A stretch of DNA of 64,000 nt from Platynereis dumerilii (Eukaryota; Annelida; Polychaeta; Phyllodocida; Nereididae): contig JAPTHN010000008.1 in NCBI GenBank assembly GCA_026936325.1, positions 51,315,706 to 51,379,705 of the forward strand. The letters are read 5' to 3'. Position 1 is the first letter of the stretch, and every line of letters begins with the position of its first letter. This document shows positions 21,432 through 32,172 of this stretch, piece by piece. Both the position numbers and the translations under genes were made by a program. The notes under the pieces are model-generated. The model was not told the origin of the DNA, ran no database searches, and was given only the letters and a program-made list of their open reading frames with translations.

Positions 21432-23732
21432 ATTTTGCTAAATTTATGTATGTATCATTTGCATAAATGATAGGATAAAAGATATTACTGCAGTTACTTA
21501 TATCATTTATGTAAATAATAAATAGGAGTGGCCCTAATATAGATCCTTGTGGGACACCTGTAGTAATTTTCATATGACTAGAGAGTAAACTTTGAAATTC
21601 TACGTATTGATGCCTATCTTCAAGGTAACTTTTGAATAATTTAGAGCTTTGTTCCTTATTCCATAGTGATAGAGTTTATCTAGTAGGATATTGTTGTCGA
21701 TTGTGTCAAAGTTTTTTGACAGGTCTATATATATACTGAGTGGAGTATTGCCTTTGTCCATTTCCAGGGTTATTCTATCTATTAGTTCAAGCAATGCTAA
21801 TTCAGTTGAGTGTTTTTGTCGAAAACCATATTGACTATTGTAATATAAATTTTGAGTTTCAAAATGATTGTGTAGCTGATTGATGATAACTCTTTCAAAA
21901 ATTTTGGATATACTTGGCAATATTGATATTGGCCTATAATTTTCAAAAAGGTAGCTTCCTTCTTTTTGTAGATGGGGGTAATTTTAGCGATTTTCAATTT
22001 ATCAGGGAAGCAGCCATTATTTATCATTTGGTTAACTATCAAAGTCAGAGCATCAGCTATTTCATCTCCTATTAATTTAATCAGCTTGTTTGATAATCCA
22101 TCTACACCACAGCTTGTTTTTGGTTTAAGTTCTTTAATAATTTTCTGAATATCTTCTTTTTTAACATGATGAAATTGAAGATTGGTATCATTGTTAGGAG
22201 AATTTTTCATATAGTCTTTGTATGATTTTCCTACAGGTTGTTCAATGTTTTCTGCCAAGGAAGGGCCTATATTTACAAAGTATCTATTAAATTCTTATGC
22301 TATCTTATTCTGATCTAAAACTGGGATATCATTTATCAAAAAGTATCTCGGGAATTCCTCTTTTTCAGAATTTTTGTTTAACAATCCCTTTATTGTCACC
22401 CAGGTCTTCTTTATATCATCTTTATAATTTTCAAAGCAGCTTGTAGGCCTATAGTATGATTTTTTAGCTAATCGTATGATCTTCTTTAGTATTCGATTAT
22501 ATGTACCAAGATTTATCTTTAATGTTTCATAGTTATGGTCGGATATGGCAGTTGATCGAAATTGCTTATACAATTGATCTCTAAATTTTATAGAACGGAT
22601 GATGCCAGCAGTAATCCATTTTGACTTACGATGTCTGTATTTGTTAAATAGAACCATTTTGTATGGAAGATGTTTTGCAAGAGCTGATGTTAACTTTTGA
22701 CTAAGAATGCAGTAGTTGATGTTCGGATCTTCTTCATAATTCATGTTAAAATTTTCAAGTGAACAGGATTGTAATATTTCATTTTTAAATTTTTCATATG
22801 CAGCCGGAGTACTTACAAAAAGTCTTAATACGTTTAGTGCAAACCTTTTCAAATCTAAGAAAGTCTAAGCATATAAAATATGGATAATGATCAGAAAGAT
22901 AATATTCCAAGATACCAGCTGTTGTTTTAGAGAACTGATTTGATAGTTTTACTATAAAGTTATCAATAAGAGTGGCACTAGTACTTGAAATTCGCGTGGG
23001 AGCTGTAATTTTAGGAATGAATCCATTAGATCGAATAAGTTCAAAAAAATTATTAATTTGGACATTATCATTTATTTTCAAGAGATTTAAATTAAAGTCA
23101 CCAGCAATAACTATATCCGTGGTCAATTGATTAGAGTCTGTTAGAAGTTTATCAATTTCAGTAATACATACCTGATAATCTCGGAATGAATTTCGAGGAG
23201 GCCGATAAATATTTCCTATGATCAATTTCTTTGAACTTATTGAGGTGAGGTATCTATTGTTACTTCCACAAATAAACCATCCCAATTTACTACTTTTCCT
23301 TGGTACTGTAAGGTATTATATTTAAAAGAGTTTTTCAGATAGACTGCAACACCACCATGGGTCTTTCCTGGTAATTAGGTTATATCCTTCAATTTGAAGT
23401 AGGCAAGTATCATGGTCATTTCTCAACCAGGTTTCTTGAACACATATAGCACTATAGCGAAAAAAATTTTCTGAATATGATTCAAGATATACCTTTAGAC
23501 CATTAAATTTAGCATTAAGAGACTGAAAATTTAGACTTAAAATCGTAAAAGTATCTAATTTTCCACTCAGTAGGTCAGAGGCACTATCAAAATCATAGTA
23601 GGCAGAGGGGCAAAAAATATTAGGTGATTCTTCGCTATCACATAATTCATTAAAATTTATTATATCTAATAATGAAGTCATCGATCATAAATACAGATAT
23701 CAGAAACAGATCTGAGATTAGATGGTTTACAT
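21432..23732 (-). mobile_element. Jockey/CR1-group LINE, 3'-truncated, copy 2
   Basis: Same LINE as copy 1 and uninterrupted at its 5' end: the endonuclease start (TILSLNFQSLNAKFNGLKVY, then AICVQETWL) is read at 23322-23681 and the SDHYPYF motif near 22880. Reverse transcriptase at 21322-22258 again has YAND and several frame breaks. Because both copies share YAND and the same 3' truncation, the LINE was already dead before the duplication. Confidence 0.9.
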
Positions 23733-25968
23733 GTACGAAACTGAAAGGATGTCTGTAAACAGACACAGAATTTAGGATATAATTCATCCTGAATATCTAT
23801 AATCCAAAATGCATGTTTGATAAGGGATGAGGGACACACATGGCTTCAATAATGGATTGGGATGATTGCTGGAGGGAAAAACAGGTAAGTACAAAACTAG
23901 AGGTGATATATATACAGTGCAGTAAACAAGTATGTATTATTGTCATAACTGATAAAAATTTCAGGATTCACATTAAGGAATAGTATACAGTTAAGTGTGG
24001 AGATGAACTCGGATTTACATCTTACATTTTTTAGTAATACAAGATAGAGTCATTTACATAAACAAAAACACCAGATGTAGGGAAAACAGTTACCCTAAAG
24101 ATGTTTGAATAAGAATCAGCACTAATAGTAGAAAAACCACTCCTTTCCAAACTCCAACTATACACACAGCAAACAGTTAATAACCAAATTGTAACCAAAA
24201 CTTCAACTTTCATGTAATATATCATGCATTGATGACCAAGTCAGAGGTATCAGACAAGAAAAAAGTAAATGAAATATGTATATAGCTATTTAGCTATAAC
24301 ACCTTTAGTGGTCAATAGCATCAGACTATAAAAAACTTTTGACGAACCTGTTATTAATATATTAAACCCATTATTAACAAGTCATAAACAATTAAGCCAA
24401 ATATTACTATAGAATATATAATCACATGTAAGTTAACAAATCAATATATGAAGCAGTAAGCATATGTCAATAAATCATCATTAAGTTTGACAATCAGTGA
24501 ATTTATAGTTTAATTCAAAGTCAGAGGAGATCACACAGGTATCAAAAATGGTCAACCAATTGTTATTTAACCATATCAAATTACCAAACATTATGTATAA
24601 ACATAGTGATATATCATTGTCATCATACTTGCTGTTAAACCAAGGAGGTCATTTGGGAGAGTTTTAAGATTCAGTGTGTGAAAAAAAATATATATATATC
24701 AAATGATAAATAAAAAACAGTAACGGGTAATCAACCATACCTAACATCAACAAAACAGCATAGTTACAGATCTTTGATCATTTGTATACATATGCTTTCA
24801 CACCATTATGTAATGTTATTAAAACATGCCATCTGTTATCACAAGGAAAATCCTAGTTATTATTGTTGTTTTTTTTTTTTTTTTTAAATCATTCAAAAAG
24901 AGACATCAAACTTGCAAATAAACCCAAAAGGGCCATTAAAGAATATGAAATTCGAAAAGTTAAGAGGATGAAAAGTTAAGAATATGAAAAGTAAAGAAGC
25001 GAAGTGTTGTAAATCATTGTATACAATTACATAATCATGTTATTTTCAAAAGAAACATCATACTTGAAATTTAACCCAGTCAGGCCAATTAATAGATTTG
25101 TAATTAAGAAGAAGACTGTGTTTAATTAGCAACATCATTAAACATCAACAGATCAACATAGCAACATATTGTTGGTCATTTGTATCCGATAACATGATTG
25201 CATAACATTTTCAAAACATGTAGTCTATGTTTACAGGAAAGGTAAAAAAAAAAAAAAATCAAAATTCAAAACTTTCAATAAAAGAATACTTGCAAGTAAA
25301 CCCATCTGGCCATTAAAGAGATTTTGTTAAAACAAATATGAAAAATAGAGATGCTCAACCACACAATACATCAATAAAACAACAGAGTGATTAGCCATTA
25401 ACCATTGATATACATGCATACAATTACATTGTATGTAATGTTTCTGGACATGCAGTTTGTCATCATGGGGAAAGTCATTGTGTAACTTCAAGTCTTTCTC
25501 TACAAACATCTTAATTTCAATTAAATGAAGGCGACAGTATTTAACCATGTTATTAACCATGTAATCAACCACATTAAACATTGATATAACTCAACCAAAT
25601 GACAGATCATTGACCATTTGTAAATCACACAAGTATGTAATGCTTTCAAAACATGCAGTCTTTGTCATGGGGAAAGTCATTGTATAACTTTTCAGTACAT
25701 ACACAAGAATTACAATTAAACCCAGTGGGGCCATTGAAAAAAGAAAAAAATTGTCAAAAATTCAAATATGAAAAATTAAGAAGATAGTAATTAACCATGT
25801 GATCAAACATTTCGAACAAATACAAATCAACATCATGGCAGGTCATTGATCGTTTGAAAAAAGAAAAAATTAGGGCCATTGCTGGGCCTTTGTACAGTTT
25901 CTTATATTAATACTAATGGGTATGTACACACACAAAGTCAATAGGCCATTCAGCAGTTCAGAAAAGTG
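23733..25968. repeat. AT-rich non-coding region with degenerate tandem repeats
   Basis: Blocks like AAACCCA-GTGGGGCCATT(A/G)AA recur near 24912, 25063, 25290 and 25703, and ACATGCAGTCTTTGTCATGG-like blocks near 24826, 25215, 25449 and 25650, with spacing of about 150-400 bp. Interspersed AACCATNNATC/TCATTGATCATTTG pieces belong to the same degraded family. No gene seen. Confidence 0.65.
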
Positions 25969-26123
25969 CTAATTTGAACAAGTTCGTTGCAATGATTGCA
26001 ATGATTCGCGAATTTCTTGCAACAGATTCCCCATTTTGTTTTGCCCATGCCAGGCACCTTCATTGAGCGCCAGTGTGTCTGTAAGGCCAATGCCTATTCC
26101 CCAGAATTTATCAGATGGGGAAT
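25969..26123 (-). CDS. NADAR-domain protein, last exon
   Basis: Minus-strand exon of 155 nt after acceptor CTAATCTTCTCATAG, ending at TAG. Reads SPSDKFWGIGIGLTDTLALN, EGAWHGQNKMGNLLQEIRES, LQSLQRTCSN. The motifs DKFWGIG and W.GQN.(M/L)GN.L.E(I/V)R are the conserved C-terminal third of the NADAR family (YbiA-like; N-glycosidases acting on ADP-ribosylated substrates or riboflavin intermediates, by family knowledge). Only this third is present; the upstream exons, which should lie at higher coordinates, were not recognised. The exon abuts the left edge of the tandem array at 26127. Confidence 0.75.
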
Positions 26124-26870
26124 CTATGAGAAGATTAGGAGACCAATAGAAAACTGTCTATGATGTGGCAAAGCCTGTTTGCAAATTGAAAATAAGAAAA
26201 TTAATTTCTCCAGTGGATCTCCAATCTGCAAAGATCTATAAGTTCAATATTGGTGAAATACATATGGCCAATAACAATGTTTAGGCAAAAACAAGAGCGA
26301 TTAATGAGAAAGACCCTCAATAATGGTGTATTTATAAGGGGAAGACATGGGACCCCCTGCTGAATCTGCCACTGTCCTTATTCTTTTATTTGGATAGATA
26401 TAGGTAGATGTTACTGCATAAGTTGCTGGCATCTGGCATTCTGTTTGTATTGCCAATCAATAATGCTATTAGGAAAATACCAAATTCTACCTCAGCCTGA
26501 GATCAAAACTGCTCTTATTCATACTCAATAGTCTATGATTTGCAAAGGCTATCTTGATTTGGCTACTCTTCCCATATTGATCATGAGATTAAACGGGAGG
26601 CAGCAACGGATAACAGTCTTGCGACAAACGTCAATGAGACAAAGAAATGGGCCCAACACTCTAAATCTGAAACGTTTAATTTCTAAACGAATTTGGAACA
26701 AATGTGGATGACCTTTTGTGAACAGATTTTAGCGTTTAGCTTTATGAGCTATGCATAGAGTTTAGCTTCTTAAATTATATTTTGTCTGAAACCTAAACAA
26801 GGAAAAGGGGTCAAATATTTAGCTGGTAACATCTATTTGTTTAATTAACTTTACATCAACTAAACAGGAC

Positions 26871-29608
26871 AGACAGACAGACAGACAGACATTGAAGTTT
26901 ATTTACATAACGAATCATACATAATTTAGCATACCTATTTTAAAAAGCTACAAATAATACGTTAATCATTATGAGGGAGACCCATCTAAGGCCAAAATTG
27001 ACCGCTATCAATTGGCCACCCAAAGTAATACAAAAAGGGATAATCAAGAACATCCTGAGCCCCGAGTATATAGGCCTTATATTGTATGGTCATACTGTTT
27101 TCGAGCTTGCAATATCACAGTTCAGTACAAGCATACAATAAAGTTTGTAAATAGCAACCCCAGTAAGATGTGAAAGATTAATATAACAAATGCACGTGAT
27201 GTAATTGACAATTTCAACAATATGAAAATTCATGTCAAATCAAAATTAATGTACTTCAAACTGATTGAAAAAGATCTGATATTTAAATTGGATAAAAAAT
27301 GGAAATGCACACAACAATTAACAAGTTGTACGTCAAAGTTAAGGTAAAGGAGCTGCCTCCGGTTGCCCTGCATTTAAGACTGCCAAATCATGTTTACCAC
27401 CCCTCAGGGTGGATGGGGAAATCTGACCTGACAGCCTAGCAAAGGCAACCAGCATCTGTTCTTCTTAACGAATATCAGATGAAATTTTCATAAAATTGAA
27501 CGAATTATGTAAAATTTCATAAGCCTGCAATACATGTGATTACTGACATATGTAACAGTGTCTGATGCTGCATTCAAGTTTGTACTTATCAATCATATAT
27601 ATCTTGACATATCTTGTAAAACCCGAGAGACTATGAGTAGAAAACTTTTCTTTAATAATGTGAGAGCAGTTATTTAGGGCGATAGTAATGGAATATCTTA
27701 TGCTGGATTTTGCAAATTCATGTTTCACTCTTGGAATTTGTAAAGCATTGGCAGATCTTGTATGATGATGATGAATGCTAGCATTCCTGACAAAGAGATT
27801 TCTAAGAAAATAACCTGGTAAAGCTCTATTTTCTAATTTGTAATAAAATTTTAATTCTTGAAGTGAGCAGATATCTTCCACTTTTAAAAGTTTCAGTTTG
27901 AGCATTATATTTTTCTTTAACAATAGTTCTGACTGCCTTTTTTTGTAATTGCACCACAGCATTTAATTTTGGCTTCCAGCAGAGAATTCCATAGTTCAGA
28001 TATGGTAGGAAAAGAGTATTGTACAAAGTTAATAGAATTTCACTTGGTAGCATAATAATCGCCACCACTTTTGATAGTTTTACAGAAATCTTGTGCATAT
28101 GGGGTTTCCAGCTGAGGTGCTTATCTAACACGATTCCTAAGTAATCAAAAGATTCAACAAATTCAATGCTTGAACCACCCAGGCTTATCACAGGATAAGT
28201 GATACGTCTTCTTGAAGTATGAAAAAGAATGGCTTTAGTGGAGGAGTTTAAAGACAACTTGTTCAGTTTAAGCCAGTCAGAAATTTTGGCTAACTCAGTG
28301 TTAATATTGACATCTCTGTCTTGGTCAGCATTGTCGAAAGCTCTAAGAGAGGTAGAAAGGGTTGAGTCATCAGCATAAATGATAGGATGAAAAAGTGAAC
28401 TCGAACGATGCAGGTCATTAATATATATAATAAAAAGCAAAGGCCCCAAAATGGACCCCTGAGGGACACCAACAGTTATAGGCAATAATGACGAGTTGTG
28501 ATTATCAAAGGAAATGTACTGATGACGCTTGTTCAGATAATCTCTCATTAATTCTAAAGACTGCCCTCTTATGCCATAGTAATGCAACTTGTGCAGTAGA
28601 ATGTTATGATCAATGGTATCAAACGCCTTTGATAAATCAAGAAATATAGCTAATGACGTTTCATTATTATCAAGCATATCAATGACTCCGCTTATCAGCT
28701 CCAAAGCAGCAAATTCAGTAGAGTGGCTGTTTCTAAAACCATATTGATTTTCGTAAAACAAATCATTTCTGTTAAAGTAATCAACTAACTGTGAATGAAT
28801 GACTCTTTCCAGCACCTTTGATAAGCTGGGCAAGACAGAGATAGGTCTATAAATTTCAAACAGATAGTCTTCCCTTTTCTTATACAGAGGAACCACCCTT
28901 GCTGTCTTGAGTTTGTCTTGGAAAATACCATTTTGCATTGATTGTTTAATCACAAGCGTAAGAGGTATTACAATTTCATTTTTTTATCATTTCAACAATC
29001 TGTTTGACAGGTAGTCAACTCCACAACTAGACTTTGGTTTGAGACTATCAAAGATTTTAAGGACACTGTCATGAGTAACACATTCAAATGAAAATTCCTC
29101 AGTAGTCGGTGACTGTAAGTAGTCCTTAAATAACAGGTCTTCAGGTGAAATTATTTGTGAAGAAAGATTACGACCGACATTGATAAAGTACTCATTGAAT
29201 TTATCAGCAATAAAACTGACATCTGAACTATATGTACCTTTTACAAGAAACAATTTGGGGAAGTCCTTTTTCTTACTATTTCTGTTTAGGATACTTTTAA
29301 TAGTATTCCACGTTTTTTGTATATCATTTCGAAATTTCTTAAAACATGACCCATAGTAGGCCTTTTTAGCACTTCGGATTAAATTTCTTAATATCTTGTT
29401 ATAATTTGAAAGATTGGTTTTTAAAGTGAAATATAAGTCAGAATCTCTATCAGTATTCTGGAGTCTTTTATAAAGTTTATCTCTAAAACTAATTGAAGAT
29501 AGGATTCCCCGAGTCATCCATTCATTCAATTTATGTCTATATTTATTGCACTTAACAATTTTGACAGGGATGTGCTTTTTGTAAGCTGTCTGGATAATTT
29601 CATCAAGT
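26871..29608 (-). mobile_element. Jockey/CR1-group LINE, 5'-truncated, with (GACA)n tail
   Basis: Minus strand. Upstream of the RT is a linker (28987-29529, with KPKSSCGVDYLSN), then the reverse transcriptase at 27826-28953 (GFRNSHSTE, LSKAFDTIDHN, GVPQGSILGPLLF, intact YADD) and a C-terminal region at 27540-27962. At least two frame breaks separate these pieces (near 28970 and near 27900). No endonuclease: 5' truncated. The 3' UTR runs to a (GACA)n microsatellite-like tail at 26871-26890. The uninterrupted target is seen at 36207-36217 in unit 1. Same family as the LINE at 18000-23732. Confidence 0.93.
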
Positions 29609-29788
29609 CATTTAGATTGCAAACAAATAAATGTCTAATTGTTAAAGATCAAATGTGTAGGTTCTACGAAAAAGTTCCACAAATGAAATTTTTACAGCGA
29701 TGACCTTTTTTAAACAAATAGAAGCATTTACAAAATTCAATTGTATAGCTTTTAAACATGATGTTGATCAAAGTAAACATTGAAAGGT

Positions 29789-29792
29789 TTAA
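29789..29792. other. Empty TTAA target site
   Basis: Unit 0 reads GGTTTAAACAC here, whereas units 1 and 2 carry an 834-bp insertion between duplicated TTAA copies at the matching position. It marks the pre-insertion state. Confidence 0.93.
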
Positions 29793-30286
29793 ACACTTTT
29801 GGAGGATTTTGTGATGATTTCATAGCACAAAGGTCCAAGTTTTGACTCACCAGAGCTTTCGTCCATCTCTCATGGACTTCCTCAGCTGTCTCATGACTGC
29901 CAAGGGTCAAGTCATGTGACAGGATGTTGCAGAAAATGGGTATGGTGTGCTTATCATATTATACACATGTATAACAATATGTGTAGGTGTTGCTAGGTGT
30001 AGGTGTTGCATTTCAGGTGGAGGGGTGTCAATTTTTAATTGCAACTTCTGTCAAACCAAGTCATAAATTATGCGAGGTCCCTTGGCATAGCAAAGGCTGC
30101 ATTTCTGAGGTAAGCTCAGTCTCCTTCCCTCAGCTGCTGAGTTATTCTGGAGACCAAGTAAATACACAAATGTGTGGACAGCTTTGTGTCATTTTTATCA
30201 GATGGCTCTAAAGAGCATTGCACACATTGTGTAAAAGAGAGTAAGAATTATTACAATAATTATTTAATGTCACGTGGCAATGTGTA

Positions 30287-31205
30287 GGGAGAACCGTGGC
30301 ACATTGGGACACTTTTAACATCAACTAATTTTGCTCAATGCGGAAAGCACTCAAAAGTTTGCATGAATATCACCAATACTGTTGAGGTTAAATGGCAGGT
30401 ATAATAAATTAGACTGCACCTCCTCTTTTGCAGCCTGATAGCTAAATGCGAGTCGTGATCACTACTGCCCCAATGTGCACCGACGGGGCACATTGGGACA
30501 TCGATTAAAAAATCATTTTAGCACTCCATGTGCACTAGATATTACAAATAAGTAATGTGTAAGACTATATACAGTGCATTAACACCTTGGATTGCCAATA
30601 GTTCATAACTTTAAACAGTTTTAAACATATAACATAAACTGTCCAGGGTGCAGTCGTTTATGTAAGTAACACACAGTGCTTTGCAATAAATTTGTTCACT
30701 TGTAATTCACTAAGTCTCTATTCACTGTGGCCTGAATACCTATTGCGTGCTTTCTAGGTCATTCAGTACACTTGGACACTTACATTCTGCCATATAAAGT
30801 GCATCCCAATGTGCCCTGAGTTCAGTGTCCCAATGAACCCCGATATGACTTATACACCAAATGCTAATTTCTCAGGCACCAGTGGGCGTGTTTATCAGGA
30901 TAGCAATTCATAACTTTTTGTTATGATGTATCAAATTCATACAAGCATTGAGAAAGCCTCATTGTTCATGGTTTGTCCAGAGAATGGTTTGAATTGATCC
31001 CCTCTCAATTTACTTAAGTAGTAGGAAAACAAACTTTTCCTCACCACACTTCTGCATGTTGCTGTAACTTGTCAATAAAATGATAGAAACATCGGGATGG
31101 GAAATTACAAGATATGATGGCACTACCATATCATATACCTTGCCAGAATCCAAGAAACCCCATTGTACCATGGTTCCCCACATTCCAATGTGTCCCGGTT
31201 CCCCC
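30287..31205. mobile_element. TA-targeted TIR element, 919 bp (unit 0)
   Basis: Flanked by TA (30285-30286, 31206-31207). Left end GGGAGAACCGTGGCACATTG, right end (reverse complement) GGGGGAACCGGGACACATTG. Internal copies of GGGCACATTGGGACA and its complement lie near 30486-30501 and 30805-30843. No transposase frame. It ends about 290 bp before the GPCR start codon, so it may supply promoter-proximal sequence. Confidence 0.9.
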
Positions 31206-31494
31206 TATAACTAGATATGGGTTAATATTATGCTCAATTCTCACTGGAGCAGACAGAAATGGGTTTGGCACGTGCTTATATTTACACACACTGAAGCAAT
31301 ATTCTCTCATATGGGAGTATCTGCATAAAGAACTGGATTAACTTCAAATACTTCATGATTAGATAAATGGAATATTGTTTACTAATGGATTTAATCACAG
31401 TGTATTGAACAGATAATTTTGAACCAACCATACAGTCATTCGGACTTCTCGCGAAGTAACATAGCCTGCTGTATCAAACTATTCCTGTTGAAAT

Positions 31495-32172
31495 ATGGTG
31501 CTTGCTGGCACACAGTACTCCAACCAACACACATTGGACACAACAGAGACTTCAAGTCTCGCAGACTTTGCATCCAATGGAACTGATACTTACACATACA
31601 ACATTTCTGAAATTGCAAATTATTCTGTAAGTCAAATATCGGTCATCAATTTCTTTAAGGTCAGGCTCAGCATCCTGGCTGTGGTCATCCCGCTAGGTCT
31701 TGTGTTTAACTCCTTGGCAGGCACGGTGTTTGTCAAAAACGGAGTCCAGAAGTCTGCTGCGACATTTTACTTCTTCACTTTGGCTTGTGCCGATAACACT
31801 GTTCTCATAGGGGAGCTGATTGTCCTTCTTGTTGAAACGAGAAACATCCATACATCCAAGTTTGCTTCCTTCTTGAGGTTCTTTGGTCGCTTGCTTTCAT
31901 CTTGGTTGGTTGTGGCGATTTCAGTAGACAGATTCATAACAGTGACTTACCCACTAAAGAAAGACTGGATTTCTACTCTGCGCAAAGCCAGGGTCATCAT
32001 TGGAACGTTAATACTTATCAGCCTTTTTGTGTCGATCATGAGACTCTTGTTTTTCGAACTTTGGATTTCGTCTGGAATTGGTTTTATTTCAAGGTATGGG
32101 ACTGTGAACTTGGAGAAGATGAAGAAGAATGTCCTGATCCTTCCCAATACAACAAACTGTGGAGCCCTTTAG
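31495..32172 (+). pseudogene. Peptide-type rhodopsin GPCR, 3'-truncated (unit 0/1 junction)
   Basis: 225-residue frame: N-terminal tail with three N-glycosylation sites, TM1 (GLVFNSL), TM2 (LACAD), TM3 ending VDRF, TM4. After RY at residues 200-201 (breakpoint 32098/32099) the sequence switches to the LRR-GPCR exon and the frame ends within 25 codons, so TM5-TM7 are missing. The intact relative is at 46318-47301. Alone it cannot make a seven-helix receptor. Donor GTAAGT at 31627 could instead splice its first 44 codons to the LRR-GPCR exon. Confidence 0.85.

Larger units (their letters stand above)
21229..23732. repeat. Tandem duplication, copy 2 (GAIN exon plus LINE)
   Basis: Second copy of the 2.5-kb unit, without the TA-targeted insertion. 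Differences from copy 1 are scattered single bases plus a few small indels in the LINE endonuclease region (near 22820 and 23245), pointing to a fairly recent duplication. Confidence 0.95.
26127..32098. repeat. Tandem array unit 0 (partial, LINE-bearing)
   Basis: Sequence from ATGAGAAGATTAGGAGACC onward matches 35455 onward and 42927 onward, apart from a LINE at 26871-29608. It lacks the receptor-exon half of the unit and the TTAA element, and has small private deletions (for example near 29888), so it is the most diverged member. Confidence 0.93.

Noticed and set aside
29840-29900. Possible minus-strand mini-exon (TAEEVHERWTKAL before GTGAGT) in the array spacer, perhaps from the NADAR gene
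   Set aside because: Too short to recognise, phase does not fit the NADAR exon cleanly, and unit 0 has a deletion beside its acceptor.
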